Below, in pieces: positions 1-9,343 of a DNA stretch of 64,000 nt. The stretch comes from Christensenellaceae bacterium Phil7 (GTDB taxonomy: Bacteria > Bacillota > Clostridia > Christensenellales > CAG-138). A program made the position numbers and the translations under genes. The stretch is taken from positions 1 to 64,000 of the forward strand of contig MSGV01000043.1 of NCBI GenBank assembly GCA_001940845.1. Direction: 5' to 3'. The notes beneath the pieces were generated by a model that was not told the DNA's origin, made no database searches, and saw only the letters and a list, made by a program, of their open reading frames with translations. Positions within the stretch are counted from its first letter, which is position 1. Each line of letters begins with the position of its first letter.

Positions 1-91
1 GTCTTCCTAAGACCTCCTTTCGCTGCTCTCCCGTCCCTTCGCTTTCGCTCGGTTCGTTCCGGAAGTTCGTTTCTCTCAAGCGAGCTCCGCT

Positions 92-120
92 ATTATAACA
101 GCTTTCCTCCCCCTTGTCAA
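92..120 (-). promoter_or_regulatory. Consensus sigmaA promoter directed leftwards out of the window
   Basis: Minus strand reads TTGACA - 17 nt - TATAAT (plus strand attata 92-97, tgtcaa 115-120). Confidence 0.75.
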
Positions 121-375
121 CACTTTTTTTCATTTATTTTTTCTTCCCCTTTTCCTTCAGTTTTTCCTTTGTTCACCTGCTTTTTTTCCTCACTTCCCCC
201 CTATTAACTCCCTTTTTTAAAATAAATATATCTTCTTTTTTCTCAAATTTTTTGCATTTTAGGGAGGGTAATCAGCATTTAATTATCAATGCAGTATTAG
301 CTTCTACTCTATTGTTATCACCATTGATTTAAAAAATACATAGCAGGCCAAATCCTTTAAAAAATTTTTGATTGG

Positions 376-404
376 TTGCAAACCTACATTCAAAGTGATA
401 TAAT
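376..404 (+). promoter_or_regulatory. Probable sigmaA promoter for the PII-like gene
   Basis: TTGCAA - 17 nt - TATAAT about 40 bp upstream of the ORF at 446; SD-like aggaaaggggg precedes the ATG. Confidence 0.5.
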
Positions 405-445
405 CATCACATAAAACAACTATATAGGAAAGGGGGAGTTTTATA

Positions 446-781
446 ATGCAGCTTCTCGTTATAACTATCGATAATTGTGATGAATTCCTTGCCACGCTTG
501 AGGGGTTGAAGGCTCATGGAATGAATGGAATCGTTTTTCAAAGTACCAGCTTGAAAAATGCTCTGCTTGAAAGCAATGTTGATGCAGCTCCGATTTTCGG
601 GCGCGTCAGCAAGGTCATAAGCCACGACTTCGAATCAAGTCATACAGCTTTTCTAGTTCTTGATGATGATAGAATTGAACACGCCAAGCGCGTTATTCTT
701 CGAAACACCAAGGGCTTAGGCAAGAAAGGCTTCATGTTCACCATTCCAGTCTCGTCCTACGAGGGAATCGAAGAATATTGA
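446..781 (+). CDS. Small PII-like / ferredoxin-fold regulatory protein (111 aa)
   Basis: ORF with good SD; N-terminal MQLLVITIDNCDEFLATLEGLKAHGMNGIVFQSTSLKNALL...PIFG pattern resembles PII-like signalling proteins; adjacent to an antiporter. Confidence 0.55.
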   Translation: MQLLVITIDNCDEFLATLEGLKAHGMNGIVFQSTSLKNALLESNVDAAPIFGRVSKVISHDFESSHTAFLVLDDDRIEHAKRVILRNTKGLGKKGFMFTIPVSSYEGIEEY

Positions 782-834
782 TTTATTAGTAATTCGTGCA
801 TTGCTGTTCATATTGACTGCTTTGCATTCTTAGA

Positions 835-894
835 GGCACATCACAAATCGAGTTTTTGCTTCACCTCTTGTTGGTGAATTATTTGCGATGTGCC
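835..894 (+). other. Long imperfect hairpin between PII-like gene and antiporter
   Basis: GGCACATCaCAAAT ... ATTTGcGATGTGCC (13 bp, one mismatch) with inner TCACC/GGTGA stem. Confidence 0.55.
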
Positions 895-924
895 AAATCC
901 TGTATTTTAGAGGGTAAAATAAAA

Positions 925-2148
925 ATGATTAATCTACTTTATCTCGCCGTTGCAATGGCCGGCGGGCTTGCTCTTTCGCGGTTAATGAAGCTTCTGAATT
1001 TGCCGAATGTGACCGGGTATCTGATTGCCGGTATTATTGTCGGCCCATACGTTCTGAACATAATCAATAAGGAATCTATTGAAAGCCTCAAAATAATTAC
1101 CTCCACAGCATTGGGCTTCATTGCTTTTTCAATAGGCGGAGAATTTAAGCTCACATATTTGAAAAAGCTCGGAAAATCCATTGTTATAATTACAATTGTT
1201 CAAGCGGTTATTACCGTTTTGCTCGTAATGGCAGCAATGCTGCTCATTCCAGGTGAACGTGCAATTCGAATTCCTCGGGCACTGCTCCTTGGTGCAATTG
1301 CCGCAGCAACAGCACCCGCAGCAACGCTTCTCGTCGTTCGTCAATATAAAGCGCGCGGACCTGTTACGGACACATTGCTCCCCGTCACTGCATTTGATGA
1401 TGCGGTTGGACTCATGATATTTTCAGTATGCTTTGCACTTGCCGAGGTATTTGCCGCCGGCAGTGCACTCACGGTTCAAGCGGTACTGATCAATCCGCTT
1501 CGCGAGATTTGCCTTTCTCTCCTTGTTGGCGGTGTTTTAGGTGCCATACTTGCGCTTCTAATGAAATTTTTCCATTCGAATGCAAATCGACTTTGCCTGA
1601 TCCTAGCAGCGGTTTTCGCCTGTGTTGCTCTCAGCGAAATCTGGGGACTCTCCTCACTCCTTACCTGCATGATGCTTGGTGCAGTATTGGCCAATATGCG
1701 GCGCGATGCCATCAATATTTTGCAGCTTTCAGATGATTGGACCCCTGGTCTCTTTATGCTGTTCTTTGTGCTCTCCGGGGCCGAGCTTGATTTTTCAATT
1801 TTGGCTACCGTCGGATTAGCGGGAATTGTCTATATCGCAGCTCGATCGCTGGGCAAGTATGGCGGAGCATACCTTGGATCTGCCATTTCAAAAGCCGATC
1901 CCAATGTCCGTAAATATCTTGGAATTACCTTGCTGCCCCAAGCCGGTGTTGCAATCGGCATGGCTCAAATGGTGGCCGGAAGCTCGGATCTTGCAATAGT
2001 TGCACCACAGGTTGTGACAGTCGCACTTTTTGCAACGCTCATTTATGAGCTCGTTGGCCCGGTTTTGACAAAAATTGCCCTTACCAAGGCAGGAGAAATT
2101 CAAAAATCATCCAAGCCTGCCAAACAAAAAGCAAACAAAACAGTTTAA
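925..2148 (+). CDS. Cation:proton antiporter, CPA2 (KefB/GerN-like) family
   Basis: Multi-TM protein; GYLIAGIIVGPYVLN and FDDAVGLMIFSVCFA motifs typical of CPA2 exchangers. Confidence 0.85.
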   Translation: MINLLYLAVAMAGGLALSRLMKLLNLPNVTGYLIAGIIVGPYVLNIINKESIESLKIITSTALGFIAFSIGGEFKLTYLKKLGKSIVIITIVQAVITVLLVMAAMLLIPGERAIRIPRALLLGAIAAATAPAATLLVVRQYKARGPVTDTLLPVTAFDDAVGLMIFSVCFALAEVFAAGSALTVQAVLINPLREICLSLLVGGVLGAILALLMKFFHSNANRLCLILAAVFACVALSEIWGLSSLLTCMMLGAVLANMRRDAINILQLSDDWTPGLFMLFFVLSGAELDFSILATVGLAGIVYIAARSLGKYGGAYLGSAISKADPNVRKYLGITLLPQAGVAIGMAQMVAGSSDLAIVAPQVVTVALFATLIYELVGPVLTKIALTKAGEIQKSSKPAKQKANKTV

Positions 2149-2172
2149 TCTGGATTTGAGGTCTAGCTTCTG

Positions 2173-2204
2173 CTGCAGCAGTCATACTGCTGCAGTATTT
2201 TTTA
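2173..2204 (+). terminator. Rho-independent terminator after antiporter
   Basis: CTGCAGCAGT cat ACTGCTGCAG followed by TATTTTTTATT. Confidence 0.75.
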
Positions 2205-2329
2205 TTGAATTTATTCCGGTCTGTGTAAAATACCATTCATTTATGCTTTTTTCATACATAATTTCAGATTATTTCAACTTTCCAAAAATGCACTTTCTTT
2301 CGTACGATCGACCGAATTTTTAAGGTTGA

Positions 2330-2457
2330 TATGGATAAGTTTTTCTGATTTTATAACTCTATTATGGATAAGTCATCAAAATCTAGCGTTATAAGGATTT
2401 TTATTGTGGATAACTTTGTGGATAATGTGGATAACTGCTAGAATTGATTGTGGATAA
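2330..2457. promoter_or_regulatory. Cluster of six co-oriented DnaA boxes
   Basis: TATGGATAA at 2330-2338 and 2363-2371; perfect TGTGGATAA at 2405-2413, 2417-2425, 2426-2434 and 2449-2457. Confidence 0.8.
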
Positions 2458-2531
2458 ATATCGGAAAGATGCCGCCAAATAGAAATAATGCGAGCGACCT
2501 CTTCCCGATCAAATCAACATCACCAATATTT

Positions 2532-3608
2532 TCACTCTGCAAGAAAACTCATTGCACTCGGATTTAAATCCATGCCATCGCGATAACCCTTAATCAACCT
2601 GTAATGTGCCTGGCAACCAATCATGGCTGCATTATCGGTACAGAACTTCATATCAGGGCAGCAAAACCGCAAGCCATTTCGCTCGCATTCCATTTGCATA
2701 TTTCTGCGCAAAGCACCATTCGCACTGACTCCGCCGGCAAGTGCAAGTGTATCAAAGCCGAATTCCTTAGCTGCTCGAACGGATTTCCTCGTCAATGTAT
2801 CAACAACCGCTCGCTGAAATGATGCTGCGACATCTGCACCGTTTATTCGCATACCTTTTTGTTCAGCATTATGCATTAGGTTGACTACCGCGGTTTTGAT
2901 TCCTGAAAAACTGAAATCATAGCTATCACTCTCATTGAACGGTGCATGAAACGGAAAAGCTCCTGCATCGCCATTAGCCGCAAGCCTTTCTATCTCAGGC
3001 CCACCGGGATAACAAAGACCAAGCGCACGTGCAACCTTATCAAACGCTTCACCTGCTGCATCATCACGGGTTCTTCCAACCAGCTCAAAACAGTCATAAT
3101 CCAACACCTTAACTATATGGCTGTGTCCCCCGGAAGCAATGAGACAAACAAAGGGTGGCTCAAGGTCAGGGTAGGTCAAATAGTTTGCAGCAATATGCCC
3201 CTCTATATGGTTCACGCCAAGAAACGGAAGCTGCTTTGAAAACGCCAATGCCTTGCCAAAACTCACACCGACCAGCAGAGCCCCTATAAGCCCCGGAGAT
3301 GAGGTTGCGGCGATTGCGCCAACATCATCCAACTCTATTCCGGCAGCATATAACGCTTCGCGGACGACCGATCCGATTCGCTCCGTATGGCTGCGAGAAG
3401 CGATTTCTGGAACCACTCCCCCATATAGCCTATGCACGGGTATCTGCGTATGTACTGCCATAGATGCAACACTTCTGCCCCCTATAACAACGCTTGCCGC
3501 TGTTTCGTCACACGATGATTCTATAGCAAGCAAGGGCAATGGCTGCTTCCATTCAGCAGAAGCAACATACTTTTCATAATTTTGTTGTGAAGATATTAAA
3601 TAGCTCAT
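2532..3608 (-). CDS. tsaD: tRNA N6-adenosine threonylcarbamoyltransferase TsaD
   Basis: LAIESSCDETAASVV, HIEGHIAANYL, ASGGHSHIV, DNAAMIGCQA motifs. Confidence 0.96.
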   Translation of the reverse strand: MSYLISSQQNYEKYVASAEWKQPLPLLAIESSCDETAASVVIGGRSVASMAVHTQIPVHRLYGGVVPEIASRSHTERIGSVVREALYAAGIELDDVGAIAATSSPGLIGALLVGVSFGKALAFSKQLPFLGVNHIEGHIAANYLTYPDLEPPFVCLIASGGHSHIVKVLDYDCFELVGRTRDDAAGEAFDKVARALGLCYPGGPEIERLAANGDAGAFPFHAPFNESDSYDFSFSGIKTAVVNLMHNAEQKGMRINGADVAASFQRAVVDTLTRKSVRAAKEFGFDTLALAGGVSANGALRRNMQMECERNGLRFCCPDMKFCTDNAAMIGCQAHYRLIKGYRDGMDLNPSAMSFLAE

Positions 3609-4357
3609 ACTGTTCTTTTGCGGTTTCGTTCACGCCTTATTATGAGATATCCGGCAGCTATAAGAGCAAGCAAAGCGCATGCACCAAATCCAATCATGAA
3701 GATACGAAACACCATATCGGAGAATAACTCTGCCGGGCATATTCTAATCATCCTGCTAAACGCCGGGTCAAATGTAGATCCGGCAACATCTAAAAATATA
3801 AAATGGAAGAAAATCCAGAAACTATCAAAATCGATAATGGCCCAAATTCCCAAAAGTACAAAAATTCCTGCTATCGCTGCGAGGCTGATCAGAAAATATT
3901 TGCTGACCCTATAGATTTTATTCCTTTTTTCAACAAATGCAAATATAATGATTCCTATTGCAGCCAATGCAAGCAAGATTATGCGTGCGAGCATTACTCC
4001 TGAATACAGGTTCCTGACATCATGCATATGACCTATCTCTCTGGAATTATACATTTCAACATCTTCACCAAAATAATTCACTTTCACATGCATTGATTCA
4101 GAGCGACCCGTCATAAAATCAACCATAACCGAAAACGCGCGGCACATATCATCTATGCTCATCCCTGAATATTCCGAAATATCAAGCTTCTCATATTCTC
4201 GCCTGACCCATGCGCTATCCTTTGCACAGAATTCCACAGCAGTTACCAATATTGCGGCAATAATAAATACCATTGCCGTCGCAAGCATAATTCGTGCAAA
4301 CACAGTCGATTGAACGCCATGAGTCAGCTTATTTGCTACATCTTTTTTCATAGGCAT
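3605..4357 (-). CDS. TIGR01906/DUF1461-type integral membrane protein
   Basis: N-terminal TM, extracytoplasmic region with NSREIGHMHDVRNL, three further TM segments; overlaps tsaD start. Confidence 0.65.
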   Translation of the reverse strand: MPMKKDVANKLTHGVQSTVFARIMLATAMVFIIAAILVTAVEFCAKDSAWVRREYEKLDISEYSGMSIDDMCRAFSVMVDFMTGRSESMHVKVNYFGEDVEMYNSREIGHMHDVRNLYSGVMLARIILLALAAIGIIIFAFVEKRNKIYRVSKYFLISLAAIAGIFVLLGIWAIIDFDSFWIFFHFIFLDVAGSTFDPAFSRMIRICPAELFSDMVFRIFMIGFGACALLALIAAGYLIIRRERNRKRTV

Positions 4358-4358
4358 T

Positions 4359-4673
4359 TCACTGATCGATCACATAATCGATTGTTACACGCTCGGTAAT
4401 CACCTTATGTATAAAATCACGCATCTTCATATGCGCGGGATGGATCTGATAGGAAAGCATTGCATCCAGATCGGCAAAAGTACAGATCAAAATGACATCA
4501 TAACTCCCTCCACCATGAAGTATATCACGATGCAGCTCAACATCCATAAGCTCAGGCACAACACCGCGCAGCGCATATAGTCCATCGATTACCTTCTGCA
4601 TATTTTCTTCTTTTGTATTCCCTTCTGCTTCAGCTTTAAAGCGCCACATTACAACATGTTTAAACGTACTCAT
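4359..4673 (-). CDS. Dabb family stress-responsive alpha/beta-barrel protein
   Basis: FKHVVMWRFKAEAEG start, DVELHRD and HPAHMKMRDFI pattern typical of Dabb proteins. Confidence 0.85.
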   Translation of the reverse strand: MSTFKHVVMWRFKAEAEGNTKEENMQKVIDGLYALRGVVPELMDVELHRDILHGGGSYDVILICTFADLDAMLSYQIHPAHMKMRDFIHKVITERVTIDYVIDQ

Positions 4674-4793
4674 ATTTTTGCCTTTCTGTTTTAATCCTCA
4701 TTTTTATTATATCATGAACCCTAGGGCATTGCAACGCTATATAGCTTTTATGTGCCGCTCAAATAACGTATTTATCCTGCCTAATAAAGGAAC

Positions 4794-4814
4794 AGCCGCT
4801 CCAAAGGAGCGGCT
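4794..4814 (-). terminator. Terminator hairpin downstream of subtilase gene
   Basis: AGCCGCTCC aaa GGAGCGGCT just after the minus-strand stop; weak T tract. Confidence 0.6.
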
Positions 4815-4836
4815 GAAGCAACATGCTTTATTCGAT

Positions 4837-7800
4837 TTAGTCAGCGAGTGCAATTTCGCCGGAGAATGCCTTGGTCTCAATATTATTAATGGTCATATCG
4901 AGCGCAAACATACCGGTCATCTGGAGACCAGGACTCTGATAAATAACACCCATGGACTGATATGCGCCATTGCGTGCATCGATCCTTACGAGGCTCTTGG
5001 TCTGAGAGGTTGCATCGATGGAACCCCAGTAGAAGGTGTGACCATACATGCAGCCGCTCTGATTATAGAAATTACCGGTGCTGAGATTTACGGGGTTGAT
5101 GCCAAGATCAGCAATCTCATTTATCTGACCGCTGCCATAGAGATCGACACTGCAGAAGGTACCGTAAGCATCTACAAAGTAGAGGATACCATTCTCATCG
5201 AAATCCATTGCAACAACGCCATTCTGAATGGAGCCTACAGCCTGCTCGGTACCAGTAGCGGGATCAATCTGGATGAGATCCATTGCGCCGCTGATGCCAA
5301 CGAAGACGTTGTTGGTGCTGTCATATGCCATCTCGTTATACTGATTGCCAAGATTGCCAACGAGGGTCTTGCCAGTCAGCCCCTGGTTACCCAAGGTATA
5401 GCGATAAAGCTTATTATCCTGGCTTGCTGCATAGAGGACGCCGCTATTTGCATCAAAACCTGCTGCAATAAAGTTCTCTGGGCTTGGAGTAGTTTCGCCA
5501 TTGTAGAGCTCAGTGATATTTTCGGTTCTGAAGAGAAGCCACGTCTTAGTGGTGAGGTTCAAGCCATATCCGAAGATGGCGCAATCTTCATATTCGCCAA
5601 CGGGCTCGGGATCGGGATCCATGCCCTGCTGGAGGGTAAGGGTGCTGCCATTCCAGAGATAGATGGAGGTGTTGCCTGCATAGTCACCGACTACAACAAA
5701 GTTGTTTGCGGAACCTGCCATGGAGATGTCGGTCACAGCACCGCGGGTGGTTTCGAAAACACCCTGCTCAGCAACGAGGTTGCCAAGCTGACCATTGTTG
5801 TTGGTATAAACTGCAACGTATGCAACATAGTGCTCATCGCTTACATTGAAAGTGAAGTTGTTGCCGGAAGCGTTGAAGTTATTGACAACGGGAGCGGTGG
5901 TGTCGATATGGAGGGGGATATCCCATTTCCAGTTCTTGCTGAGAGAAGTGGAGTATTCGTTCTGGCTCCTGGTACCCTCGTTATCAAGCTTAGCCTCAAT
6001 ACGGATGATGAGGTCATCACGATTATACTGGCTGAAGTTGTAGTTCGGGGGGAATGCGCCATAGTTTACACCGAGCTGATCACGGATATTGGTATCAAAG
6101 AAGCCCTTTGTGCAAACATCGAGATCGTCAATAACACCAATCTCATTGCCATTTGCATCGAGAACAACGTACCTGACGTAGGAGTTACGTACGAGACCGC
6201 AATACATCAGATTGAAGGTATCGAGTACGCCATCACCATTGGGTGAGATCGCGTTACGATCTGCAAGATAGTAGCTCAAATCTTCAGTATCGATGAAGGG
6301 GTTGAAGCCGAGAGGCTGAATGGTGCTGCCCTTCTTATAACCAGCAGTATTGGGATAGTTGTTGCTGTTGAGCTGGATATCCTGATAATAGTAACCGATA
6401 TCGATGGTCTCAGCATAGTTCCAATCGCCATAGTAGCCGAGATAGGGCATGGTGAGGTTTACGCCATCGCCGCCAGCGGCATATACGGGATCCATGAGGT
6501 TGAGAGCAACGCGAGCTGCGAGAACGGCATCAGCCATTTCAACGGTACCATTCTGGTTCATATCGACGTTGACATTCAGGGTGATGAGGTTCAGCGCATT
6601 GCGAGCGATGAGAACGGCATCAGCCATTTCCATTGCACCGCTCTGGTTTGCATCGCCTACGAGGCCATTGTTGGGAATGAGCTCAATGAAACCTTCGATG
6701 AAGGTACCGGAGGTATAATACTCATCGATATATTCCTTTGCAGCCTGGGTAAGACGTACGGTAACGGAAACATCGGTATGTCCACCAGCAGGAACGCTGA
6801 CAACGGTGGGCTTATCAATGGTAACCATGCCCTCATCCTTGACGAGGTCATAACCGGTATCGGTATTGACGTATACAGGAACATTGCCCTCATCATCCAT
6901 ATAGCCAAGAAGTGCAATATCATTGATGAGCACGGAGGGACGAACAACGTATTCAAGTGCGCTGTCACCAAAGTTATTTACCGTGAAAGTAAGGGTATAA
7001 ACGCCGGTCTTCTGAGGATCATCACCGATCTCGAGCTTCGGACGCTCACAATCTGCAACGCTGAGGTATGCTGTGGTTGTAACAGCAGCTTTGACGTTCA
7101 TCTCGCCAGCACCCTGGTCGCGAACAAGCGCATAATCGCCGCCCTTATCGGAAACGGGATTTGCGGTGCTCATGAGGATGGCATTTACCATGATCTCCTT
7201 TTCGCGCTCGCTGAGGTTGGGGAACTGCTCATTCACATACTGGGTGACAATAGCCATACCGCCTGCGATATGGGGGGTAGCCATGGAGGTGCCATCCCAA
7301 GCCTGGTAATTGGCACCGGAGATAGCGGAATCGGTAGCGGAGTAGATGCCGCCGCCGGGAGCGGTGATCTCAGGCTTCATGCCAAGGTTTGCAGTACAGC
7401 CCCAGGATGAGAAATCTGCGGGCATGTTTCCGCCTGCTGCATCATAGATACCAGCATCGGACGAAATGAATATCTGCTTATTAGCTGCATCCATGAAATT
7501 CTGAGCAGCTTCACGAGTGATCGCAATATGAGGAATGCGGCCTTCGTTGCCATCATGGATAAGATTATTATTTCCATCAAGGGTACCGAAGGGAACCATG
7601 TTCAGCGCTTCGCCATAAACATTATTATAAATGATGCAAGCTGCTGCGCCTGCTTCCTGTGCAGCATAGCCCTTATCAACAAAGTTTGTGGTACCACGGC
7701 TTACAACAGCAACTTTGCCCTGAACATCAAGTCCTGCATAATCGCTGGGCTCACCAAAACCGGGAATCATAACAAATTCCAGAGTCTGACCGCCGAGAGT

Positions 7801-9111
7801 TTCGGCGAGAGGTGCCATATTCTGTTCGTTCTCGGTATAGCCAATGCCAATGCCATCAACGGAGACATAATAGCCACTCGCTTTACTGTTCTGAACAGCA
7901 GCAACGGAGATGCCATGCTCCCAAGTGGAGGGAGAACCTACAACACCGGAATCGGGGTTGGTGGGGAGGTTATAACCGCCTGCTACCCAAGTCTGGGATG
8001 CCACATCACTTCCGCTCCATGCATTGCACATTGCTGCATTATAGTCATTACCTGCTGCCATAGCGAGATTGACGCCAGCATTAACAACCCTTTCAAAAAC
8101 CTCGCCATAGCTGGAATCCCAATACTGTTCACGTCCGCAGGGAGAACCGAGGGAGAGGTTTGCGCTATCAACGCCGAGAACTGCACAGTCTTCCAATGCA
8201 CCAAGGATCGCTGCCCAGCCTGCGCCGCCATTCGGATTGAATACCTGCATGATAGCAAGCTGTGCATCCTTTGCAACGCCCTGGATCTCGCCGCCATTAC
8301 CTGCTGCAATACCGGAAACATGGGTGCCATGGTCGCTGCCGGTATGATTTACATTATAGGTTTTGGTAACATAGTTCCAACGGAATGGGATCTTTGCGCT
8401 GTAATAAACCTGACTGGGGTTCATGTTGCTGCCCTGAAGGTTACCGAGCTCGATGAACATTGCGATATCATCAGCAGTATACTTCACATTTTCGGGAGCA
8501 ACGGAGAATGCCTCATGTGTAACTTTACAGCCGGTATCGATGATGGCAACGCAGGTGCCTTCTCCGGAATAACCGATATCCCAGGCTTCAATCGCGTGAA
8601 CCTGGCTGGTGGTATTGAAGAGCTTGGGGCTCTCCCATTCCATAGCGCGGAACGCGCGGATACCGCTGATCTCATTTAGCTCTGCAATGAGGCGATATTC
8701 GCCCTCAAATGCAAAACCGTTGAAAAGCACGGTGTAATTGTGGGTGGGCTCGATAGCAAGGCCAAGAGTCTTGCTGATATTAGCAGCAACGCTCTTCTGG
8801 TCTGCAAGGAGCTCCTCACGATAGGAAGTTGCGCCCTTAATATCATCAAAACGCTCTGTGGCAGGAGCCTTTTCAAGCTCTACCATGATGGTTACGATGG
8901 TTTCGGGAGCAATATCTTCCTCGACCTCTGCATCAGCAGCGGTCAAGGTGCGACCGTTCCTGATGCCGGAGACATCAACGGGGACGGTGTCGAGTGCTTC
9001 AAGAGTACCTTTTACCTGTGCGGTTTCATCCGCAAGGATGCCGCTCATTGCGGGGATTACCAGCAATACGGCGAGAAGGCACGCAAGAATGCTCTTAATG
9101 GATTTCTTCAT
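4837..9111 (-). CDS. Secreted S8 subtilisin-like serine protease with PA domain, Fn3-like region, internal dockerin-type repeats and C-terminal propeller-like region (1424 aa)
   Basis: Signal peptide; catalytic VAIIDTG, HGTHVSGIAAG, GTSMATPHIAG; dockerin-like GDANQSGAMEMADAVLIARNALNL and DMNQNGTVEMADAVLAARVALNL. Confidence 0.93.
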   Translation of the reverse strand: MKKSIKSILACLLAVLLVIPAMSGILADETAQVKGTLEALDTVPVDVSGIRNGRTLTAADAEVEEDIAPETIVTIMVELEKAPATERFDDIKGATSYREELLADQKSVAANISKTLGLAIEPTHNYTVLFNGFAFEGEYRLIAELNEISGIRAFRAMEWESPKLFNTTSQVHAIEAWDIGYSGEGTCVAIIDTGCKVTHEAFSVAPENVKYTADDIAMFIELGNLQGSNMNPSQVYYSAKIPFRWNYVTKTYNVNHTGSDHGTHVSGIAAGNGGEIQGVAKDAQLAIMQVFNPNGGAGWAAILGALEDCAVLGVDSANLSLGSPCGREQYWDSSYGEVFERVVNAGVNLAMAAGNDYNAAMCNAWSGSDVASQTWVAGGYNLPTNPDSGVVGSPSTWEHGISVAAVQNSKASGYYVSVDGIGIGYTENEQNMAPLAETLGGQTLEFVMIPGFGEPSDYAGLDVQGKVAVVSRGTTNFVDKGYAAQEAGAAACIIYNNVYGEALNMVPFGTLDGNNNLIHDGNEGRIPHIAITREAAQNFMDAANKQIFISSDAGIYDAAGGNMPADFSSWGCTANLGMKPEITAPGGGIYSATDSAISGANYQAWDGTSMATPHIAGGMAIVTQYVNEQFPNLSEREKEIMVNAILMSTANPVSDKGGDYALVRDQGAGEMNVKAAVTTTAYLSVADCERPKLEIGDDPQKTGVYTLTFTVNNFGDSALEYVVRPSVLINDIALLGYMDDEGNVPVYVNTDTGYDLVKDEGMVTIDKPTVVSVPAGGHTDVSVTVRLTQAAKEYIDEYYTSGTFIEGFIELIPNNGLVGDANQSGAMEMADAVLIARNALNLITLNVNVDMNQNGTVEMADAVLAARVALNLMDPVYAAGGDGVNLTMPYLGYYGDWNYAETIDIGYYYQDIQLNSNNYPNTAGYKKGSTIQPLGFNPFIDTEDLSYYLADRNAISPNGDGVLDTFNLMYCGLVRNSYVRYVVLDANGNEIGVIDDLDVCTKGFFDTNIRDQLGVNYGAFPPNYNFSQYNRDDLIIRIEAKLDNEGTRSQNEYSTSLSKNWKWDIPLHIDTTAPVVNNFNASGNNFTFNVSDEHYVAYVAVYTNNNGQLGNLVAEQGVFETTRGAVTDISMAGSANNFVVVGDYAGNTSIYLWNGSTLTLQQGMDPDPEPVGEYEDCAIFGYGLNLTTKTWLLFRTENITELYNGETTPSPENFIAAGFDANSGVLYAASQDNKLYRYTLGNQGLTGKTLVGNLGNQYNEMAYDSTNNVFVGISGAMDLIQIDPATGTEQAVGSIQNGVVAMDFDENGILYFVDAYGTFCSVDLYGSGQINEIADLGINPVNLSTGNFYNQSGCMYGHTFYWGSIDATSQTKSLVRIDARNGAYQSMGVIYQSPGLQMTGMFALDMTINNIETKAFSGEIALAD

Positions 9112-9176
9112 GTCTTTTCCTCCTGATAGAATAGTGAAGACGGCTGTGCATACACAATGCCACGCCTACATCGTAC

Positions 9177-9205
9177 AGTATAATATCAAAGCCTTGACCT
9201 GTCAA
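9177..9205 (-). promoter_or_regulatory. sigmaA promoter for the subtilase gene
   Basis: Minus strand TTGACA - 17 nt - TATACT upstream of the 9111 start. Confidence 0.7.
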
Positions 9206-9343
9206 GAGCTATTTTATTCGTGTTTACCCCACATTAAGCTTTTTTATCAGGAATCTTCTGGTTGCATTGGCTGCAATGTACAGGTATAATATTTGAGATG
9301 GAAGCTTTTGCTTCAAAGCATCGGAGGAATATATTCAAATAAT

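Noticed and set aside
1129-1344. Cys-rich minus-strand ORF (CCGCCCCGNC…)
   Set aside because: Cysteines arise from antisense reading of Ala-rich antiporter codons (gca/gcc), not a real Cys-rich peptide.
2604-3579. Plus-strand ORFs opposite tsaD
   Set aside because: Antisense to tsaD, low-complexity composition, no SD or domain support.
4678-6246. 522-aa plus-strand ORF
   Set aside because: Entirely antisense to the well-supported S8 protease gene; composition is the mirror of the protease codons with no recognisable domain. Same reasoning applies to 6778-7410 and 7528-8679.
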